Of a stretch of 64,000 bases of DNA, positions 60,703-64,000 are shown piece by piece. The notes below the pieces were generated by a model, which had not been told where the DNA came from, made no database searches, and saw nothing but the letters and a program-made list of their open reading frames with translations. The position numbers and the translations under genes were made by a program. The stretch comes from Mycobacterium pinniadriaticum (GTDB lineage: Bacteria > Actinomycetota > Actinomycetes > Mycobacteriales > Mycobacteriaceae). Within the stretch, counting starts at the first letter, position 1. Each line of letters begins with the position of its first letter. The DNA lies in NCBI RefSeq assembly GCF_026242045.1, contig NZ_JAPJDO010000005.1, forward strand, positions 186,001 through 250,000, given 5' to 3'.

Positions 60703-61995
60703 GTGTCGGCGTTGACCCCCCAACAGATCAGTGCGATCGATGCCGCGCACATCTGGCACCCCTACAGCACGATCGGCGCCGAGGCGATACCCCCGGTGGT
60801 CGCCGTCGGAGCCGACGGCGCCTGGCTGACCCTGATCCGCGATGGCACCCGGGTCCGCGCCCTGGATGCGATGGCCTCCTGGTGGACGGCCGTGCACGGG
60901 CACGGCCACCCGGTGCTCGATGCGGCGATCACCCGCCAGCTCTCGGTGCTCAATCACGTCATGTTCGGCGGTTTGACCCATGAGCCCGCCGCACGGCTGG
61001 CGCAACTTCTGGTCGACATCACTCCGCAGGGCCTGGACACCGTGTTCTTCTCCGATTCCGGCTCGGTGGCAGTCGAGGTCGCCGCGAAGATGGCGCTGCA
61101 GTACTGGCGCAGCGCGGGCCGGTTCGACAAAAGACGGCTGATGACCTGGCGTGGCGGCTATCACGGCGACACCTTCACCCCGATGAGCGTCTGCGACCCC
61201 GACGGCGGCATGCACTCGCTGTGGACCGACGTCCTGTTCCCGCAGGTCTTCGCGCCGGCAGTGCCGGCCGCCTACGACCCGGTTTATGTCGGGGCGTTCG
61301 AGGCGCAACTGCTCGAACATGCCGACGAACTGGCCGCCGTCATCGTCGAACCGCTGGTGCAGGGCGCCGGCGGTATGCGATTCCATGACCCGCGCTATCT
61401 GAGCGATCTGCGGGCCATCTGCGACCGGGCCGGTGTGTTGTTGATCTTCGACGAGATCGCCACCGGGTTCGGGCGCACCGGAGAGCTGTTCGCCGCCGAT
61501 CACGCCGGGGTGACCCCGGACATCATGTGTGTCGGAAAAGCATTGACGGGTGGCTACGTGACGCTCGCGGCGACGCTGTGCACGCTGGAGATCGCGCGCA
61601 CCATCAGCGGCAGTGAGGCCGGTGCGCTGATGCACGGTCCCACGTTCATGGCCAACGCGCTGGCGTGCGCCGTGTCGGTCGCCTCGGTCGAACTCCTGCT
61701 CGCGCAGGACTGGCGCGGCCGGGTCGCTGAGATCAGCGCGGGGCTGAGCGAGGGGCTGGCGCCGGCGCGCGCCGTGTCCGGCGTCGCCGACGTGCGGGTG
61801 TGCGGTGCGATCGGGGTGATCGAGACCGATCGGCCGGTCGACCTGACGGTCGCCACCCCGGTTGCCCTCGACAACGGCGTCTGGCTGCGGCCGTTCCGCA
61901 ACCTGATCTACGCGATGCCGCCGTTCATCTGCACTCCGGCGGAGATAGGCCAGATCACCTCGGCGATGGTCGCTGTCGCGCGCGCCCTGGCCTGA
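60703..61995 (+). CDS. bioA: Adenosylmethionine-8-amino-7-oxononanoate aminotransferase
   Basis: 430 aa (Rv1568 437). PLP-dependent, uses SAM as amino donor to make 7,8-diaminopelargonic acid in biotin synthesis. Motifs: HIWHPYSTIG (substrate-binding WHPY), FSDSGSVAVEVAAKMALQYW, RGGYHGDTFTPMSVCDP, LLIFDEIATGFGRTG and the PLP Lys in MCVGKALTGGY. GTG 60703 gives MSALTPQQIS, matching known N-termini. Longer frames to 60091 run over the divergent acyltransferase gene and are not real. Confidence 0.97.
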   Translation: MSALTPQQISAIDAAHIWHPYSTIGAEAIPPVVAVGADGAWLTLIRDGTRVRALDAMASWWTAVHGHGHPVLDAAITRQLSVLNHVMFGGLTHEPAARLAQLLVDITPQGLDTVFFSDSGSVAVEVAAKMALQYWRSAGRFDKRRLMTWRGGYHGDTFTPMSVCDPDGGMHSLWTDVLFPQVFAPAVPAAYDPVYVGAFEAQLLEHADELAAVIVEPLVQGAGGMRFHDPRYLSDLRAICDRAGVLLIFDEIATGFGRTGELFAADHAGVTPDIMCVGKALTGGYVTLAATLCTLEIARTISGSEAGALMHGPTFMANALACAVSVASVELLLAQDWRGRVAEISAGLSEGLAPARAVSGVADVRVCGAIGVIETDRPVDLTVATPVALDNGVWLRPFRNLIYAMPPFICTPAEIGQITSAMVAVARALA

Positions 61996-62095
61996 TGGCG
62001 CGTCTCCTCACCCCTCGTACCTCGGCGCTCGTCGCCACGCTGGGCCTGATGGCGCGTCTCCTCACCCCTCGTACCTCGGCGCTCGTCGCCACGCT
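61989..62095 (+). repeat. Tandem 54-bp duplication at the bioA 3' end
   Basis: Two exact 53-bp copies (61989-62041 and 62043-62095) with a 54-bp period, beginning with GGCCTGATGGCGCG, so the first copy contains the bioA stop codon. The unit holds GTCTCCTCACCCCTCGTACC. Because 54 is divisible by three, both copies read MARLLTPRTSALVATL in one frame, but this is probably incidental. The second copy abuts the bioF -10 box. Confidence 0.9.
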
Positions 62096-62100
62096 AACCT
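62095..62100 (+). promoter_or_regulatory. -10 box TAACCT for bioF
   Basis: TAACCT (TANNNT) overlaps the first base of the BioQ-type palindrome. It would start transcription near 62107, with the GGAGGA ribosome-binding site (62123-62128) upstream of ATG 62136 retained, that is a leadered transcript. Confidence 0.5.
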
Positions 62101-62112
62101 GAACGGTGTTCA
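62100..62112. promoter_or_regulatory. BioQ-type operator
   Basis: TGAACGGTGTTCA is a perfect palindrome (TGAAC-N3-GTTCA), matching the biotin repressor BioQ site described in Corynebacterium and mycobacteria (TGAAC-N3-GTTAC/GTTCA). It overlaps the bioF promoter between -10 and start site, so BioQ binding would block bioFD transcription. Confidence 0.75.
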
Positions 62113-62135
62113 AGACGCCCTCGGAGGAGGATTCG

Positions 62136-63284
62136 ATGACCCGCGCAGGGGTGTCACCGCTGGCCTGGCTCGACACCGTCGAGCAGCAGCGCCGACAGGC
62201 CGGCTTGCGTCGCAGCCTGCGGACCCGACCCGCCGTGGCCACCGAGCTCGACCTGGCCTCCAACGACTACCTAGGCCTGTCCCAACACCCCTCGGTCATC
62301 GACGGCGGGGTGGCGGCGCTGCGCACGTGGGGGGCCGGGGCCACCGGCTCTCGGCTGGTCACCGGCAACACCGAGCTGCACGAGGAATTCGAAACCGCCC
62401 TCGCCGCATTCGTCGGCGCCGACGCGGCACTGGTGTTCTCCTCGGGGTACACCGCCAACATCGGAGCCGCTGTCGCGCTGTCCGGGCCCGGCTCGCTGGT
62501 GGTGTCGGATGCCCTCTCGCACGCGTCGCTCGTCGACGCCTGCCGGTTGTCCCGGGCCAGGGTGGTCGTCACCCCGCACTGTGATGTCGAGGCTGTCGAG
62601 TCCGCGCTGGCCGGCCGGGACGAGGAACGTGCGCTGGTCATCACCGAGTCGGTGTTCAGCACCGACGGCGGGCTCGCGCCGCTGCCCCAACTTCACGAGG
62701 CCTGCCGCAGGCACCGGGCTCTGCTCCTGGTCGACGAGGCGCACGGGTTCGGCGTGCGCGGTGCGGGCGGGCGCGGCCTGATCCACGAGGCCGGCCTGGC
62801 CGGTGCCCCCGACGTCGTCATGACGACCACCATGTCCAAGTCGCTGGGCAGCCAGGGCGGCGTGGTGCTCGGACCCGCCGCGGTGCGCGACCACCTGATC
62901 GACGCGGCGCGCACGATGATCTTCGACACCGGACTGGCCCCCGCGCCCCTCGGTGCCGCCCTGGCCGCGCTCAGCGTGCTGGCCGCCGAACCCGGGCGCG
63001 CCGGTGCCGTCATCGAGCGGGCCCGGCAGCTCGCCGAGATGTGCGACGTCCCCGAAACTCCCGAATCGGCAGTGGTCTCGGTCATCCTCGGCGACCCCGA
63101 GATCGCGGTGGCCGCGGCGAGCGCCTGTCTGGATGCCGGGGTACGGGTGGGTTGTTTTCGCCCGCCGACGGTGCCCGCCGGTACCTCACGGCTGCGACTG
63201 ACCGCGCGGGCGTCGCTGACCGACGACGAGATGGATACAGCCCGCGACGTGCTGACCGCGGTCCTGGCCGCGCATCCGCGATGA
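62136..63284 (+). CDS. bioF: 8-amino-7-oxononanoate synthase
   Basis: 382 aa (Rv1569 386). PLP enzyme joining pimeloyl thioester and alanine, first committed step of the biotin ring pathway. Motifs: [49 protein letters not shown] and the PLP Lys in [16 protein letters not shown] 62136 is chosen because GGAGGA sits 7 nt upstream; a GTG at 62106 lies within the operator. Its stop overlaps bioD (ATGA). Confidence 0.97.
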   Translation: MTRAGVSPLAWLDTVEQQRRQAGLRRSLRTRPAVATELDLASNDYLGLSQHPSVIDGGVAALRTWGAGATGSRLVTGNTELHEEFETALAAFVGADAALVFSSGYTANIGAAVALSGPGSLVVSDALSHASLVDACRLSRARVVVTPHCDVEAVESALAGRDEERALVITESVFSTDGGLAPLPQLHEACRRHRALLLVDEAHGFGVRGAGGRGLIHEAGLAGAPDVVMTTTMSKSLGSQGGVVLGPAAVRDHLIDAARTMIFDTGLAPAPLGAALAALSVLAAEPGRAGAVIERARQLAEMCDVPETPESAVVSVILGDPEIAVAAASACLDAGVRVGCFRPPTVPAGTSRLRLTARASLTDDEMDTARDVLTAVLAAHPR

Positions 63285-63958
63285 GCGTCGTGGTCATCAC
63301 CGGAACCGGAACCGGTGTCGGAAAGACCGTTGTGACGGCGGCTCTGGCGTGCCACGCCCGGGTCAGCGGTCGCGACGTCGCGGTGTGCAAACCCGTGCAG
63401 ACCGGCACCGCGGGCGGCGATGACGATCTTGCCGAGGTGGGCCGACTGTCCGGGATCACCCAACTCGTCGGTATCGCGCGCTATCCCGAGCCGCTGGCGC
63501 CGGTCGCCGCTGCCGAACGGGCCGGCCTGCCGCTGCCGAGTGCCGAGGAGCTGCTGGCCGCGGTCTGCCAGGTGGACCGCCCCGGCCGGCTGACCCTCGT
63601 CGAAGGGGCCGGCGGCTTGCTGGTGGAGCTGGCCGCCGGGGGAGTGACGCTGCGCGATCTTGCGGTGGAACTGGGCGCGCCGGTGCTCGTCGTTGTCGAA
63701 CCGGGTCTGGGCACTCTGAATCACACCTCGCTGACGCTGGAAGGGATTGGCGCCAAGGGTCTTTCGTGTGCTGGCCTGGTGATCGGCTCGTGGCCGGCGG
63801 CGCCTGGGGCGACGGAGAAGTCCAACCGTGACGCGCTGGCCCGGTTGGCGCCGGTCCGGGCCGCGATGCCGGCCGGAGTGGGCGCGGTGTCACCCGATGA
63901 CTTCGCCTTGGTCAGTGCGCGTGCATTCGATCCGGACTGGGTTGCCGGATTGATCTGA
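63281..63958 (+). CDS. bioD: Dethiobiotin synthetase
   Basis: 225 aa (Rv1570 226). ATP-dependent ring closure of diaminopelargonate with CO2. P-loop [15 protein letters not shown] at the start, [14 protein letters not shown], and [12 protein letters not shown]. Translationally coupled to bioF. The final step gene bioB lies outside the window. Confidence 0.97.
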   Translation: MSVVVITGTGTGVGKTVVTAALACHARVSGRDVAVCKPVQTGTAGGDDDLAEVGRLSGITQLVGIARYPEPLAPVAAAERAGLPLPSAEELLAAVCQVDRPGRLTLVEGAGGLLVELAAGGVTLRDLAVELGAPVLVVVEPGLGTLNHTSLTLEGIGAKGLSCAGLVIGSWPAAPGATEKSNRDALARLAPVRAAMPAGVGAVSPDDFALVSARAFDPDWVAGLI

Positions 63959-63959
63959 C

Positions 63960-64000
63960 ATGGCGCACTCGATCGAACTGCTGCTCGACCAGCGCGCCGA
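63960..64000 (+). CDS. Start of next gene (2'-5' RNA ligase-like?), truncated
   Basis: ATG 63960, overlapping the base after the bioD stop, opens MAHSIELLLDQRA up to the window edge. In M. tuberculosis bioD is followed by Rv1571, whose N-terminus I recall as similar (HSIEL..D). That family is 2'-5' RNA ligase/phosphodiesterase-like. Only 13 residues are visible, so the assignment is tentative. Confidence 0.4.
   Translation, partial: MAHSIELLLDQRA

Noticed and set aside
62000..62100. Small gene encoded by the tandem repeat (MARLLTPRTSALVATL twice)
   Set aside because: No ribosome-binding site and it arises simply from duplication of the bioA end.

Overview
This window is a stretch of chromosome from a rapidly growing mycobacterium (Mycolicibacterium type). 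The DNA is GC-rich. Gene content and order follow the M. tuberculosis Rv1481-Rv1571 interval closely: fabG1-inhA-hemH, NfeD/stomatin pair, mutA-mutB-meaB, lipL, a pks5-type locus, ileS, dinX, ansA, lspA, rluD, dnaE1, ilvA, treX-treY-treZ, bioA-bioF-bioD. Names come from recognising protein sequences and synteny; no database search was run.

Layout. 1-12.9 kb is core metabolism: mycolic acid FAS-II (fabG1, inhA), haem (hemH), a membrane pair (NfeD, stomatin), methylmalonyl-CoA mutase with its chaperone, and a serine esterase. 12.9-13.9 kb is a gene-free, AT-richer regulatory stretch. 13.9-26.5 kb is a compact surface-lipid locus: an iterative KS-AT-DH-ER-KR-ACP polyketide synthase, a PapA-type acyltransferase, two tandem HHxxxDG acyltransferases, a Gap-type membrane protein and one UGT-fold glycosyltransferase. 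It resembles a stripped-down lipooligosaccharide (acyltrehalose glycolipid) locus, with no FadD/FAAL and no MmpL in the window. 26.5-28.4 kb is a small accessory patch: a seven-helix membrane protein, a small HTH regulator and a half-length condensation-domain protein.

28.4-31.8 kb is ileS under a translational T-box. A frameshifted secreted-protein gene follows, then dinX, ansA, lspA, an RluD-type pseudouridine synthase, a RarD permease, a polysaccharide pyruvyl transferase, a large membrane protein, an anchored SecD-P1-head-like protein, two DUF202 proteins and dnaE1. 44.6-50.9 kb is accessory: SRPBCC protein, a TetR/MFS efflux unit with a long palindromic operator, a cobalamin-riboswitch-controlled CbiM-like permease, and an uroporphyrinogen-III-synthase-like regulator with sirohydrochlorin chelatase behind a GlnR box. 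50.4-64 kb returns to the core: F420-type nitroreductase-like protein, ilvA, the treXYZ trehalose operon, an OafA-type acyltransferase, and the biotin genes with a BioQ-type operator in front of bioF.

Several genes are joined by supply. MutAB interconverts methylmalonyl-CoA, the extender expected for the PKS. Trehalose from TreXYZ is the usual core of mycobacterial acyltrehalose lipids. Cobalamin import or cobalt uptake (riboswitch gene) feeds the B12-dependent mutase. Siroheme genes serve nitrite assimilation under nitrogen control. At least ten genes have a TANNNT-type (or GATAAT) -10 box 6-8 nt before the start codon, so leaderless transcripts are probably common; I used this to choose several starts.
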